From Phycisphaera sp. (GTDB lineage: Bacteria; Planctomycetota; Phycisphaerae; Phycisphaerales; SM1A02), in NCBI GenBank assembly GCA_016124975.1, contig WGMP01000008.1, positions 1 through 42,600 of the forward strand: a stretch of DNA of 42,600 nucleotides, given 5' to 3'. Numbering within the stretch: position 1 is the stretch's first letter; every line of letters begins with the position of its first letter. The position numbers were made by a program, and so were the translations under genes. Positions 25,422-34,200 of the stretch are shown in pieces. Below the pieces are notes generated by a model. It ran no database searches, was not told the DNA's origin, and was given only the letters and a program-made list of their open reading frames with translations.

Positions 25422-25541
25422 CCTCGCAGGGATTTTTCTCCCGTTCGGCTCGATTCACGAAATCGCGGCCGCTCGATCGGGCAACAATCGGGTTCGCCGC
25501 GCCACGCCCCGCCGCCGACGCGCCGACCCCCGAAGAGCTCC

Positions 25542-26777
25542 ATGATGGACACGCGCTCGCTTCTCTCCGTCGGTCTGCTCGCCCTCGCCGCAGTCGCCTT
25601 CGTGGCGATTCCGAGCGCCGCCGCAGACATGCCCGCAGTTCTGGGCGCCGCGCCGATCGAGAAGACCCTCGACCGGGCCCGCGAGAGCGACGCCGCCGTG
25701 CTCGCAGCGGGCGTCGCGCAGGTGACGGGCCTCGCGATCTCGCCGCTTCTTGTCCTCGTCGGCCTCGGCTGGTACGACTTCCTGCGCCTCGGAGGCTTCG
25801 AGTCCGGTGCGGGAACGCTTCCGCTGCACGCGAATCCGTGGATCCTCTTCCCCTTCACGACGATCCTCGCCTTCGTCGCGCTCAAGAAGTTCACCTCGCC
25901 CGCGATTCCGCTGCCCTTGCGCAAGGTGCTCGACGCGGCCGAGTACTTCGAGGCGAAGTTCTCCGCGCTCGTCGCGGCGGGGCTTCTCCTCCCGACGATC
26001 GTCGGCGCGATGACCGCGGTCGGCGGCGCCGCCGCGACGGGAGGGGCCGTCTCCGATCCGACCGTCACCGCCGCGCTCGGCGGCGGGCCGGTCCTCACGG
26101 CCCTCCTCGCGATCGGCGCCGTCGCGATCTTCCTGTGCGTGTGGATCACCTTCCATGCGGTCGACGCGCTCATCGTCCTGAGTCCCTTCGCGATCCTCGA
26201 TGCGGTGCTCGTCGCGATCCGCAGCGCGATCCTCGGGCTCCTCGGCGTGGCGCTCCTCGTCAGCCCGTTCCTCGCGCTCGTGGTCGCGATTCCGCTCATC
26301 GTCTTCTCGTTCCTTGTCGCAGGCTGGTGCGTGCGGCTCGATCTCTTTGCGCTGGTGACGGCGGGCGATCTCCTCGGCGGGCGCAGCGCGGACCCGCGCC
26401 AGCCTGCGCGCAGCTTCCTTGCGCGTCGCGGGCTGGGCGCTCCGATCCGCACGATGGGCCGCGCGGAGCCAACCGACTCGGGGATCCGCTTCACCTACAG
26501 GCCGCTCTTCATCCTGCCTGAGCGCACGATCGAGATCGCGTCGCCCGACCCCGTCCTCGTGCGCGGCGCGCTCTGGTCGACGCTCGCGGACACGCCCGCG
26601 GGCCGCGCAGTGCTCTCGTTCCCGCCGCGATACAACCGCGCGGCGACGGCGCTCGCCGCGCGCTTCCGAGCCTCCGAGCGCGAGGGATTCCTGCGCGCAC
26701 GATGGCGGAGCCTGCGGGTCGCGGTCAGCTCGATCCTCGACGGCGGCGCGCGCGACGAGGACAGGGCGCGCGCATAG
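25542..26777 (+). CDS. multi-pass membrane protein, unknown function
   Basis: 411 residues. The N-terminus has a hydrophobic stretch (LLALAAVAFVAIPSAAA) that may be a signal peptide. About six hydrophobic segments follow up to residue 275, including GLAISPLLVLVGLGWYDFL, LLTALLAIGAVAIFLCVWI and FLALVVAIPLIVFSFLVAG. The C-terminal 135 residues are basic, soluble and probably cytoplasmic. KKFTSPAIPLPLRKVLDAAE followed by a hydrophobic segment faintly recalls DUF4126-type membrane proteins, but not enough to name it. Two adjacent ATGs (25542, 25545) are possible starts and no strong ribosome binding site is seen. It is divergent from the alpha-mannosidase gene and 38 bases before the next membrane protein gene. 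Confidence 0.75.
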   Translation: MMDTRSLLSVGLLALAAVAFVAIPSAAADMPAVLGAAPIEKTLDRARESDAAVLAAGVAQVTGLAISPLLVLVGLGWYDFLRLGGFESGAGTLPLHANPWILFPFTTILAFVALKKFTSPAIPLPLRKVLDAAEYFEAKFSALVAAGLLLPTIVGAMTAVGGAAATGGAVSDPTVTAALGGGPVLTALLAIGAVAIFLCVWITFHAVDALIVLSPFAILDAVLVAIRSAILGLLGVALLVSPFLALVVAIPLIVFSFLVAGWCVRLDLFALVTAGDLLGGRSADPRQPARSFLARRGLGAPIRTMGRAEPTDSGIRFTYRPLFILPERTIEIASPDPVLVRGALWSTLADTPAGRAVLSFPPRYNRAATALAARFRASEREGFLRARWRSLRVAVSSILDGGARDEDRARA

Positions 26778-26803
26778 GATCCGTCCGTCCGAGCCGCGAC
26801 CGC

Positions 26804-26809
26804 TACAGT
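26804..26809 (+). promoter_or_regulatory. -10-like TACAGT, leaderless arrangement
   Basis: TACAGT ends six bases before the GTG at 26816. The surrounding string TACAGTGC, followed by a GC-rich spacer and the start codon, is nearly the same as at 35925. No ribosome binding site is present. Confidence 0.5.
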
Positions 26810-26815
26810 GCCGCG

Positions 26816-27727
26816 GTGGATCAGTTCCTCGCGTCGCTCTCCGACATCGCGCTTCCCGCCGCCTTCGCAGGCATCGTCGCCGTGCTCGCCACGGTGGCGG
26901 TCGAGCGCCTCGGCGGAACGCTCGGCGGCGTCCTCTCGAGCATTCCCACGACCATCGTTCCCGCGGCGATCGGGCTCTCAGGAGGAAGCCTCGGCGGTTC
27001 GATGGCGGCGGCTGATGTCGACGACTTCCGGCGCGCGATGGCGTTTGTTCCCATCGGCATCCTGCTGAACGCGGGCTACCTCGTCCTGTGGCGCGTGATC
27101 CCCGCGCGGCTCGGGCCACGGCACCGCACGCATCTTCTCGCGGCCACCACCATCGGCGCGCTCGGCGCCTGGATCGTCGCCGCGGCGGCGATCATGACGC
27201 TGCACGAGCTCGCGCAGCCGTCGCTCGCACACGCCCTCGCCGCGGGAATCCTGGCGTTTCTCGCAGGAATCACCCTCGGCGTCGCCGCGAACCGCACCGC
27301 GCACCCCGCGCCAAAGGGGACGCGCCGCGTCGGCGCAGGCGTCCTGGTCCTGCGCGGCGTCGCGGCGGCGGGCGTGATCGGCGGCGCGATCCTCCTGAAG
27401 CGCTCCGGCCTTCCCGTCGCCAGCGGCATCGCGGCCGTGTTTCCCGTGATCTTCACCACGATCATGATCGCGACCTGGCTCGCGCAGGGCGCGCAGGTGC
27501 CGACGGGATCGGTCGGACCGATGGCGCTCGGCACGCTGAGCGTGAGCGCCTTCGCGCTGCTCGCGGCGTGGCTCTTTCCGATCATGCCGATCGCGCCCGC
27601 GACGGCGATCGCGTGGACGCTCTCCATCGCCTTCGTCAGCATCCCTGCGTATCTCTTTCTTCGTGCGCGCCGTGCGGCGCATCGTGCGGCGAGCCAGGGG
27701 ACGAATCAGGGCGCGCGCACGGCGTGA
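26816..27727 (+). CDS. multi-pass membrane protein, possible transporter
   Basis: 303 residues, GTG start with a TACAGT hexamer six bases upstream. About nine hydrophobic segments cover almost the whole length. A conserved-looking patch VERLGGTLGGVLSSIPTTIV (about 28-47) and a similar one in the second half (LPVASGIAAVFPVIFTTIMI) suggest two related halves, as in duplicated transporters. No nucleotide-binding or catalytic motif was seen. Family not recognised. Its end overlaps the convergent photolyase fusion gene by 22 bases, with the last seven codons read on both strands. Confidence 0.78.
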   Translation: MDQFLASLSDIALPAAFAGIVAVLATVAVERLGGTLGGVLSSIPTTIVPAAIGLSGGSLGGSMAAADVDDFRRAMAFVPIGILLNAGYLVLWRVIPARLGPRHRTHLLAATTIGALGAWIVAAAAIMTLHELAQPSLAHALAAGILAFLAGITLGVAANRTAHPAPKGTRRVGAGVLVLRGVAAAGVIGGAILLKRSGLPVASGIAAVFPVIFTTIMIATWLAQGAQVPTGSVGPMALGTLSVSAFALLAAWLFPIMPIAPATAIAWTLSIAFVSIPAYLFLRARRAAHRAASQGTNQGARTA

Positions 27728-30153
27728 GGCCATTCGCCCAGCGCGCGGCCCGCGAGCGCAACGCCCGAGAGATACGCGTCCTCGACGCGCGTGCCGCGGC
27801 GCCAATCGCCCGCGAGTCCGATGCCGAGGTCCGCGTCGAACAGCGCGCCGCCGCCTGCGCCCAGCGACGCAAGCGCGAACCGCCAGCGATGCGCAAGCGC
27901 GTGGTGCGGCTCGGGCGCCGTGACCCCAAGCGACGCTGAGAGCTCGGCGAAGGCCTGCGCGAGCCGCGGCGCGATCGCGTCGGGGGTTTCCTCGAGATGC
28001 ACCTCGCTCCACGCATCCTTCGCAAGGACGACCCAGCGATCGACGCCGTCCTGCGCGCGGCCCGGCTTCGACGAGACGCGCGAGACCCACGCAAGCGCGC
28101 CATGCTCGATCTCGGCGTGGTCGAACGGAAGCTCGACGCGGCCGCGCGACGCCCACATCAGCGCCCACACGGGGCGCATGACCTCGCGCGTGGCGCATGC
28201 GGCGAGGCCGGGCGCCGCCTCGCGAAGGAGCGCCGCCGTCTGCGCCGCGGGCGCGGTCGAGAGCACGACATCGAATTCGTCGGACTCCGCACCGATCGAG
28301 AGCGCCCAACGCCGCCCCGTGCGCGCGATCGAAGCCACCGCGGACTCCGTGCGCAGCACGACGCCCGGACCCGCGAGAAGCCACGCACACAGCGCGTTCA
28401 TGCGCGGAACCGCCACGAATCGAGGCGGTGGCGCGAGCACTTCGACGCAGCCCGCACGGACCGCGGCGAACCGCGCACGCCACTCCGCCACCACGCCGTC
28501 GTCGATCCAGCTCGACACGCGCTGCGCGAACCGCGTGTCGCGTGCGGTGAAGTACTGGGCGCCGTGGTCGAACTCCCCCGCCTCTCCGCGCCGCGTGCTC
28601 ATGCGACCGCCCGCACCGCGCGACTTCTCGAACACGACGACCTCGACGCCGTGCTCGGCGAGCGTGCGCGCGCATGCTGCGCCCGCGATGCCCGCGCCGA
28701 TCACCGCCACGCGCCACGGCCGCGTGCGTCGATGCACGATGCGGGCGTAGGCGTCGAGGTCGAGCCGCGCGGCGTGCGCGTCGATCGGCCGCGTCCGCAC
28801 CGTGCCGAAGACGGGCTGTTCGGGCGCAAACGCGCGGTCGAAGAGCCCCACGCACCAGAGGAGCCCGCCATAGCTCGCTGGGTCGGCGCCATCGAGCGCG
28901 AAGCGGTTGTTCAGGTCGAACAGCATGGTGACCGCTTCCTCGGGTGACCGCGTCCAGCCGACGATCGCCTTGCCCCAGGTCATGCGCAGGTTGTTGTGCA
29001 GTTCGCCGTGCACCACGAGCGAGCGCTGCGCGAGGTCCCACAGAGCCTCGCCCGCTCGGCCCGACGCGAGGCGCTCCCATGAGTGCACGGTGCGGGAATC
29101 GGCGGCGTGCGCGCGCAGCGTCGCCTGCGCCCAGGCGGGGAGCGACGCGAAGGCGCCCGCGGGCGTCGCGTGGAGGGGCGCGTGGCGGCACCAGTGGTAG
29201 GCGAGCTCGCGCCACACGCAGAGCTCGTCGACGAACTTCTCGGCGCCAGCCGCATGCGCCTCGCGCGCGATGCGCATCGGCGAGACCATGCCGTAGTGGA
29301 GATACGCAGACATGCGCGAGACCGCGGGAACGGCCGCGTCGTTTCGGTCGCGCGCATAGTCCGCGAGGCGCGTGGCGCGGAACGCGCTCCATCGCGCGAG
29401 GCCTTCCGACGAGCCTCCGCGCGTGTCGACGACGGGCGCGACGGAGTGGTCGATCTCGAGCGACGCGACGAGGCGCGAGATGTCGAGCGTGGGCCAGTCG
29501 ATCTCTGGAAGTCCGTGCTCGATGCGCGGCCAATCCCGCACCGCGAGCGGCGCACCGCGCCACGGCGCTGCGAGCCGCCGCAGCCGCTCCTCCTTCGTCG
29601 CATCGCTGAACGAGAACGCCCGCGCGTGCAGGCCGCGCACGGCGTTCATCGGCACCGTGCAGGCGGTGTCGACTGCGATCACCGCGCACGGCGCGCGCGC
29701 GGCGAGCGAGTCCACCCACGATGCGAAGGGCTCCGTGGGCATGTCCTCCGTCACGAGCGCCGCGGCGCCGTCGACGAGCGCACGGAGCCGAGCCTCGTGG
29801 TCCGTGGGCAGCGTGGCGTCGAACGCGAACGGAATCCGCAGTTCCGCAAGCTGCGCGGCGAAGTCGCGGAAACCCTCGAGCATGAAGGTCGCGTGGCGAT
29901 CCGAGGGAAAGGGATGCGTTCCCGCGAGCTGGCCGTAGACGAGGAGCGGCAGCCCGTGCACCTCCGCCAGCGCGCACGCGAGCTCGAGCGCGGGGTTCTC
30001 ATCCGTGCGGAGCGCGTGATGGGCCCAGTAGACGAGTGGCTTGGCTCCGTCCCGACGGAGACCGCTCGCAAGCGTGCGCGCGCGCTCAAGAAGTGGCCAC
30101 ACGGACTCTGGAAGCCCCAACTCCTGCGCGATCGAACGATGCTCGGACTCCAT
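27706..30153 (-). CDS. class II photolyase fused to renalase-like flavoprotein
   Basis: 815 residues in one continuous frame. Residues 1-470 are a photolyase of the class II type: LVYWAHHALRTDENPAL at the start of the antenna-binding domain, then ELCVWRELAYHWCR, LPAWAQATLRAHAADSRT, ALWDLAQRSLVVHGELHNNL, RMTWGKAIVGWTRSPEEA and LNNRFALDGADPASYGG. These line up with the FAD-binding half of class II CPD photolyases. At about residue 484 a new dinucleotide fold begins, VIGAGIAGAACARTLAEHG, followed by FEKSRGAGGRMSTRR, the signature of renalase-like FAD/NAD(P)H oxidoreductases, which continue to the C-terminus (GLAGDWRRGTRVEDAYLSG). The first half would repair UV-made pyrimidine dimers with light. 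The second may reduce a flavin or oxidise a dihydropyridine. A GTG at 30171 would add six residues. No clear ribosome binding site. Confidence 0.88.
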   Translation of the reverse strand: MESEHRSIAQELGLPESVWPLLERARTLASGLRRDGAKPLVYWAHHALRTDENPALELACALAEVHGLPLLVYGQLAGTHPFPSDRHATFMLEGFRDFAAQLAELRIPFAFDATLPTDHEARLRALVDGAAALVTEDMPTEPFASWVDSLAARAPCAVIAVDTACTVPMNAVRGLHARAFSFSDATKEERLRRLAAPWRGAPLAVRDWPRIEHGLPEIDWPTLDISRLVASLEIDHSVAPVVDTRGGSSEGLARWSAFRATRLADYARDRNDAAVPAVSRMSAYLHYGMVSPMRIAREAHAAGAEKFVDELCVWRELAYHWCRHAPLHATPAGAFASLPAWAQATLRAHAADSRTVHSWERLASGRAGEALWDLAQRSLVVHGELHNNLRMTWGKAIVGWTRSPEEAVTMLFDLNNRFALDGADPASYGGLLWCVGLFDRAFAPEQPVFGTVRTRPIDAHAARLDLDAYARIVHRRTRPWRVAVIGAGIAGAACARTLAEHGVEVVVFEKSRGAGGRMSTRRGEAGEFDHGAQYFTARDTRFAQRVSSWIDDGVVAEWRARFAAVRAGCVEVLAPPPRFVAVPRMNALCAWLLAGPGVVLRTESAVASIARTGRRWALSIGAESDEFDVVLSTAPAAQTAALLREAAPGLAACATREVMRPVWALMWASRGRVELPFDHAEIEHGALAWVSRVSSKPGRAQDGVDRWVVLAKDAWSEVHLEETPDAIAPRLAQAFAELSASLGVTAPEPHHALAHRWRFALASLGAGGGALFDADLGIGLAGDWRRGTRVEDAYLSGVALAGRALGEWPHAVRAP

Positions 30154-30263
30154 GGGGCACCCGCTTCGCACGCCGCGTCGCCGAGATTCGCAGACGTGGC
30201 GTGACAGGCCGATCCGCGTGGCGTTTCCGACCGAGTCGAGCCGACATCGCCGTCGGGTGAGGC

Positions 30264-30269
30264 TATCCT
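30264..30269 (+). promoter_or_regulatory. -10-like TATCCT before the Cys-rich gene
   Basis: TATCCT lies 18 bases before the ATG at 30288, which would give a leader of roughly a dozen bases. It is in the 134-base gap shared with the divergent photolyase fusion gene. No -35 match was found. Weak evidence. Confidence 0.3.
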
Positions 30270-30287
30270 GTCCTTTGCGGTCTTGAC

Positions 30288-30734
30288 ATGTCCATCGCTC
30301 GTCCGCTCCATCCCCTCCTCCATCGGGTCATCGTGGCCACGCTTGTCCTCTGCGGGCTTGCGTGCTGCTGCAGGGATCGTGCGCTCGCCGCGTGGTGGAC
30401 GACGGACGCGGTCCCCGCGCAGCACGCCTGCTGCGGCGGTTGCGCGGAAGGTTCCGCCGAGGCGCCCGCCTGCGACGACCCGCCTGCAGACAGCGAGCGA
30501 AACCAGAGCCATCCGCCCGGAGCGTGCAGGAGTTCCTGCTGCACCAAGGCCGGGCTCCACACGCCGTCGTTCGAGGTCGCGCATGATCGGATCGGGACGC
30601 CGCTCGTGTGCGTCGTCGTCACGACGACGCGGTCGACCGCGCCGCGTGCGAACGAGGCGGCGCGTGTCGACGAGGATGTCGGCGAACCCCCGCCCTGGCG
30701 ACGACTGCTCGACTCCGCGCGGCTGCGCGTGTAA
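30288..30734 (+). CDS. small Cys-rich exported protein
   Basis: 148 residues, unrecognised. The N-terminus (RVIVATLVLCGLACCCRDRALA) is a signal peptide, possibly with a lipobox-like GLAC. The mature part has Cys clusters HACCGGC, a single Cys, and CRSSCC, in a Pro/Ser/Asp-rich background, with no hydrophobic core evident after them. Such Cys/His clusters could bind soft metals. It stands 63 bases before the HlyD-type adaptor and reads the same way, separated by a strong hairpin at 30734-30770. Functional linkage to the efflux operon is inferred from position. A spurious gene is possible, but the signal peptide argues for a real one. Confidence 0.6.
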   Translation: MSIARPLHPLLHRVIVATLVLCGLACCCRDRALAAWWTTDAVPAQHACCGGCAEGSAEAPACDDPPADSERNQSHPPGACRSSCCTKAGLHTPSFEVAHDRIGTPLVCVVVTTTRSTAPRANEAARVDEDVGEPPPWRRLLDSARLRV

Positions 30735-30770
30735 CGCGACGCGAGTGCAACCACTCGCCGTTCGTCGCGT
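30734..30770 (+). promoter_or_regulatory. stable intercistronic hairpin
   Basis: A 14-bp foldback: acgcgac (30734-30740) pairs with gtcgcgt (30764-30770), and gcgagtg (30741-30747) pairs with cactcgc (30752-30758) around a caac loop. A five-base bulge lies on the 3' side. It begins at the stop codon of the Cys-rich gene and has no U tract. It could uncouple expression of the two genes by attenuation or by protecting an mRNA end. Confidence 0.5.
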
Positions 30771-30797
30771 CACGCCAGCCCCGAGACCGAGCAAGCC

Positions 30798-32294
30798 ATG
30801 CCGAATACTCCGTTCCCTGCAGGAAACCCCGCGCGATTTCTCGCGCGCATCGTCGTGCCAGCCGTCATCCTGTCGGTCGCGGCCGCCATCCTCGCCGTCA
30901 CCGCGATCGACGCGTTCCGCCAGGCGCCGAAGGTCCGCGTGACGCCCGTCGCGGTCGTCCGCTCGCAGTCGGCGGCCCCTTCTCTCGACGGCGGAGTTCA
31001 GGCCGCGGGCTGGATCGAGCCCGCGCCGTTCGCGCTCGAGGTCCGCGCGCTGCGCGAGGCCGTGGTGGCCGAGGTGCTCGCGCTCGAGGGCACGCGGGTC
31101 GAGGAGGGCGAACTTCTCGCCACGCTCATCGCCGCGGACGAGGCGATCGCGCTCAGGGGCGCGCAAGCGGAACTTCGCCTCGCCGAGGCCGATGTGTCGG
31201 CGCGCGAGGCCGTTGCGCGTGCCGCGGAGGAGATGCTCGCGCGCGCGATCGAGCCTGAACGAAGGCTGCGCATCGCGGAGGCTGCGTTGTCGGAAGCGAT
31301 CGCCCTCGCCGCAGTGCTCGACGCGGGGATCGCCGAGGCAACGCTCCTCGCGCAGGAGGCGCGCGACCTCTTCGAGCGAAGGTCGGAGCTCGCGGCCGCA
31401 GGCGCCGCGGCCGAGGGAGAAGCACGCCGTCTCGGCCTGCAGGCGGACGCGCTCGATGCAAGGGTGCGCGCGCTCGAGGCCGAGCGGCCCGCGCGAGCGG
31501 CGCGCCGCGGGGCGGCGGAAGCGGAGCTCGCCGCGGCCCGCGAGGCGCGCGAGACGCTTGTGTCCGAGCGAGGCGCGCGCGACGAGGCCGTCGCAGAGCT
31601 CGCCCATGCGCGCGCGCAGCGCGACCTGAAGGAGGCCGCGCTGGCAGCCGCAGAGCTTGCACTTGCGCGAAGCGAGATCCGCGCGCCGCGCGCCGCCACC
31701 GTGCTCACGCGCTCGGCGGTGCCCGGTGCACGCGCAGGCGGCGACGGGCCGCCGCTCTTCACGCTCTACGATCCCTCGCAGCTCCAGGTCCGCTGCGACA
31801 TCCCGCTGAAGGACGCAGCGAGGCTCGCGGTCGGCATGCGCGCAGAGGTGCGCAGCGAGGCGCTGCCCGACGCGCGGTTCGCAGGAACCGTCGTGCGCAT
31901 CGTCCCGCAGGGCGACCTCGAGAAGAACACCTTGCAGTGCAAGGTCCTCATCGAGGCGCCCGACGCAGCGCTGCGGCCCGACATGCTCGTGCGCGTGCGG
32001 ATCACGACGACCGAAGCGGAGACGCGCGGGGGCTCGGAGACCGTCGCCGTGCCGCGCGAGGCGCTGCGCGCGGTCGACGACGCGGCGAGGGAAGCGGATG
32101 TCCTTCTTGCGATTCCCACGGGTGCGCTCGCCCGCGTCGAGCGACGCCGCATCGCGCTCGGTGCGGCGCGCGAGGGCGGATGGATCGAGGTGACCGAGGG
32201 GCTCGCCGCGGGCGACCGCGTGGTGCTCGATGCGGCCATCGAGGCAGGTTCGCGCATCGATCCCGTCGAGAGCCTGAAGGGAGACGCACCATGA
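30798..32294 (+). CDS. HlyD/MacA-type periplasmic adaptor of ABC efflux pump
   Basis: 498 residues. One N-terminal membrane helix (VVPAVILSVAAAILAVTAI) anchors it. Residues about 70-110 start the biotinyl-lipoyl-like domain (AGWIEPAPFALEVRALREAV). Residues 110-300 are a long Ala/Glu/Arg coiled coil. The lipoyl half closes with ALARSEIRAPRAATVLTRS, and the beta-barrel and membrane-proximal domains follow (VRCDIPLKDAARLAVGMRAE, GTVVRIVPQGDLEKNTLQCK). It would bridge the inner-membrane transporter and the cell envelope. Its stop overlaps the ATPase start (ATGA), so it is in one operon with 32291-35354. No ribosome binding site of note precedes its ATG. Confidence 0.93.
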   Translation: MPNTPFPAGNPARFLARIVVPAVILSVAAAILAVTAIDAFRQAPKVRVTPVAVVRSQSAAPSLDGGVQAAGWIEPAPFALEVRALREAVVAEVLALEGTRVEEGELLATLIAADEAIALRGAQAELRLAEADVSAREAVARAAEEMLARAIEPERRLRIAEAALSEAIALAAVLDAGIAEATLLAQEARDLFERRSELAAAGAAAEGEARRLGLQADALDARVRALEAERPARAARRGAAEAELAAAREARETLVSERGARDEAVAELAHARAQRDLKEAALAAAELALARSEIRAPRAATVLTRSAVPGARAGGDGPPLFTLYDPSQLQVRCDIPLKDAARLAVGMRAEVRSEALPDARFAGTVVRIVPQGDLEKNTLQCKVLIEAPDAALRPDMLVRVRITTTEAETRGGSETVAVPREALRAVDDAAREADVLLAIPTGALARVERRRIALGAAREGGWIEVTEGLAAGDRVVLDAAIEAGSRIDPVESLKGDAP

Positions 32295-33049
32295 CCGGGG
32301 CGACTGCCGCCGCAGATGCCGCGTTCATCCGCTGCACGCGACTCACCAAGGTCTTCCGTCGCGGCGACACCGAGATCGTGCCGCTGCGTGACCTCGACCT
32401 CGAGATTCCGCGCGGAGCGTTCGTCTCGCTGATGGGGCCCTCGGGCTCGGGCAAGACCACGCTTCTCAACCTCCTTGCGGGGCTCGACGGCGCCACCCGA
32501 GGCGAGCTCTGGATCGACGGGCAGGAGCTCTCGCGGCTCTCGCGCGACCAACTCGCCAGGTGGCGCGCGAAGTCGGTCGGCATCATCTTCCAGTCGTACA
32601 ACCTCGTGCCCGTGCTCACGGCCTACGAGAACGTTGAGCTGCCGCTTCTCCTGCACGACCTCTCGCGACGCGAGCGCCACGAGCGCACGATGGCCGCACT
32701 CGAGACGGTGTCGCTCGTCGACCGCGCGTCGCACTTCCCGCGGCAGCTCTCGGGCGGGCAGGAGCAGCGCGTGGCGATCGCGCGCGCGATCGTCGCGGAT
32801 CCTCCGCTCCTTCTCGCGGATGAACCGACGGGCGACCTCGACCGCGTCAGCGCGGACCTCGTGCTCGACCTCCTCGGACGCCTGCACCGCGAGCGCGGAC
32901 GCACGATCGTGATGGTGACGCACGATCCGCTCGCCGCTGCGCGCGCACCGCTGAAGCTCCATCTCGACAAGGGCGCGCTTGAATCGACGCGCGTGGATTC
33001 CGTCTCCATGGAAGGCGCCCGCACCGCGGCTGGCGAGGTCGCACCGTGA
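32291..33049 (+). CDS. ABC transporter ATPase, MacB/LolD type
   Basis: 252 residues, cytoplasmic. Walker [10 protein letters not shown] (about residues 49-57), Q-loop [20 protein letters not shown] (from about 100), signature [15 protein letters not shown] (from 153), Walker [13 protein letters not shown] (173-184) and the switch His in VMVTHDP. The Q-loop and signature context is that of MacB/LolD/FtsE-like ATPases, which power mechanotransmission or lipid/drug efflux rather than import. Start overlaps the adaptor stop; its own stop overlaps the next GTG start (GTGA at 33046-33049). A non-conserved 25-residue tail ends the protein. Confidence 0.96.
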   Translation: MTGATAAADAAFIRCTRLTKVFRRGDTEIVPLRDLDLEIPRGAFVSLMGPSGSGKTTLLNLLAGLDGATRGELWIDGQELSRLSRDQLARWRAKSVGIIFQSYNLVPVLTAYENVELPLLLHDLSRRERHERTMAALETVSLVDRASHFPRQLSGGQEQRVAIARAIVADPPLLLADEPTGDLDRVSADLVLDLLGRLHRERGRTIVMVTHDPLAAARAPLKLHLDKGALESTRVDSVSMEGARTAAGEVAP

Positions 33050-34200
33050 TCCTGCTGCGCACGGCCGCACTCTCGCTGCGCATGCTTGCGCGAAGCCGCG
33101 TGCGTGCGGCGCTCGCCGTCGCGGGCATCGCGGTCGCCGTGTTCATCCTTTGCGCCGAGCGGGCGGTGCACAGCGGGATCGTCGAGGCGACCGCCGCGAA
33201 CGAACGCGACACGCGCCTCATCGTCTACAGGGCGAACCGCTTCTGCCCCTTCACGAGCAGGCTTCCCGAACGCTATGCAGACGAGGTCGCGTCGATCGAG
33301 GGCGTGAAGAGCGCCGTGCCGATGCAGATCGTCGTGTCGAACTGCCGCGCGAGCCTCGATGTCGTGGTGTTCCGCGGCGTGCGCGCCGCCGACGCCGCGC
33401 GCGGGATCGCCGCGCGGGTCAGGTTCGTCGAGGGATCGCTCGACGCGTTCCTCGCGCGCGGAGACGGCGCCCTCGTCGGAAGCGCGCTCGCCGCGCGCCG
33501 CGGGCTCAAGCCGGGAGACCGCCTTTCCGCGGCAGGCATCACCGTCACCGTCGCTGGCATCGTCGATGCGGACGGGCCGCAGGACCGCAACGCCTGCTTC
33601 GTGCAGCTTCCGTTCCTGCAGGCGGCTGCGGGAGGCGTGCAGGGCGGAGAGGTCACGCAGCTCGAGGTCGAGGTCGCGGATCCCGCGAAGCTGCGCGAAG
33701 TCGCCACCCTGATCGACGCGCGCTTCGCCACGGACCTCGCACCGACCACCACACGCCCCGAGAAGGCCTTCGTGGCGCGGGCGGCGGCGGACCTCGTCGC
33801 CATCGCGGAGTTCGCGGGGTTTCTCGGCGTCGGCGCGCTCCTCGCCATCTTCGCGCTCGTTGCGAACGCCATCGTGCTGTCGCTCGAGCACCGCACGCGC
33901 GAGCTTGCGGTGCTCCAGTCGGTCGGCTTCCCGGGCAAGGCGCTCGCGTTCGGAATCGTGGTCGAGAGCTCTGCGCTCGCGTTCGTCGGCGCCGTCGTCG
34001 GCGCGGGCGCCGCCTCGCTCGTGCTCGGGCTCGGCCGCTTCAGCCTCGGCGCGGAGGGCGTCCTCGTCGAGTTCCGACCGTCTGGCGTGACGGCGGCCGC
34101 ATCGGTCGCGCTTGCGCTCGCCGTCGGCATCGCGGCGGGGCTGATCCCCGCGATCGCAGCGTCCCGCAAGGCAATCGTCGAAGGGCTCAGGGCCGCATGA
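33046..34200 (+). CDS. FtsX/MacB-like ABC permease, first copy
   Basis: 384 residues, GTG start overlapping the ATPase stop. Layout of MacB/FtsX permeases: a first membrane helix ([19 protein letters not shown]), a large periplasmic domain (about 40-240), then three helices near the C-terminus ([60 protein letters not shown]) with the family pattern [20 protein letters not shown] between them. It works with the ATPase and pairs with the second permease to form a heterodimer, by analogy with similar two-permease systems. Substrate unknown. Confidence 0.93.
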   Translation: MILLRTAALSLRMLARSRVRAALAVAGIAVAVFILCAERAVHSGIVEATAANERDTRLIVYRANRFCPFTSRLPERYADEVASIEGVKSAVPMQIVVSNCRASLDVVVFRGVRAADAARGIAARVRFVEGSLDAFLARGDGALVGSALAARRGLKPGDRLSAAGITVTVAGIVDADGPQDRNACFVQLPFLQAAAGGVQGGEVTQLEVEVADPAKLREVATLIDARFATDLAPTTTRPEKAFVARAAADLVAIAEFAGFLGVGALLAIFALVANAIVLSLEHRTRELAVLQSVGFPGKALAFGIVVESSALAFVGAVVGAGAASLVLGLGRFSLGAEGVLVEFRPSGVTAAASVALALAVGIAAGLIPAIAASRKAIVEGLRAA

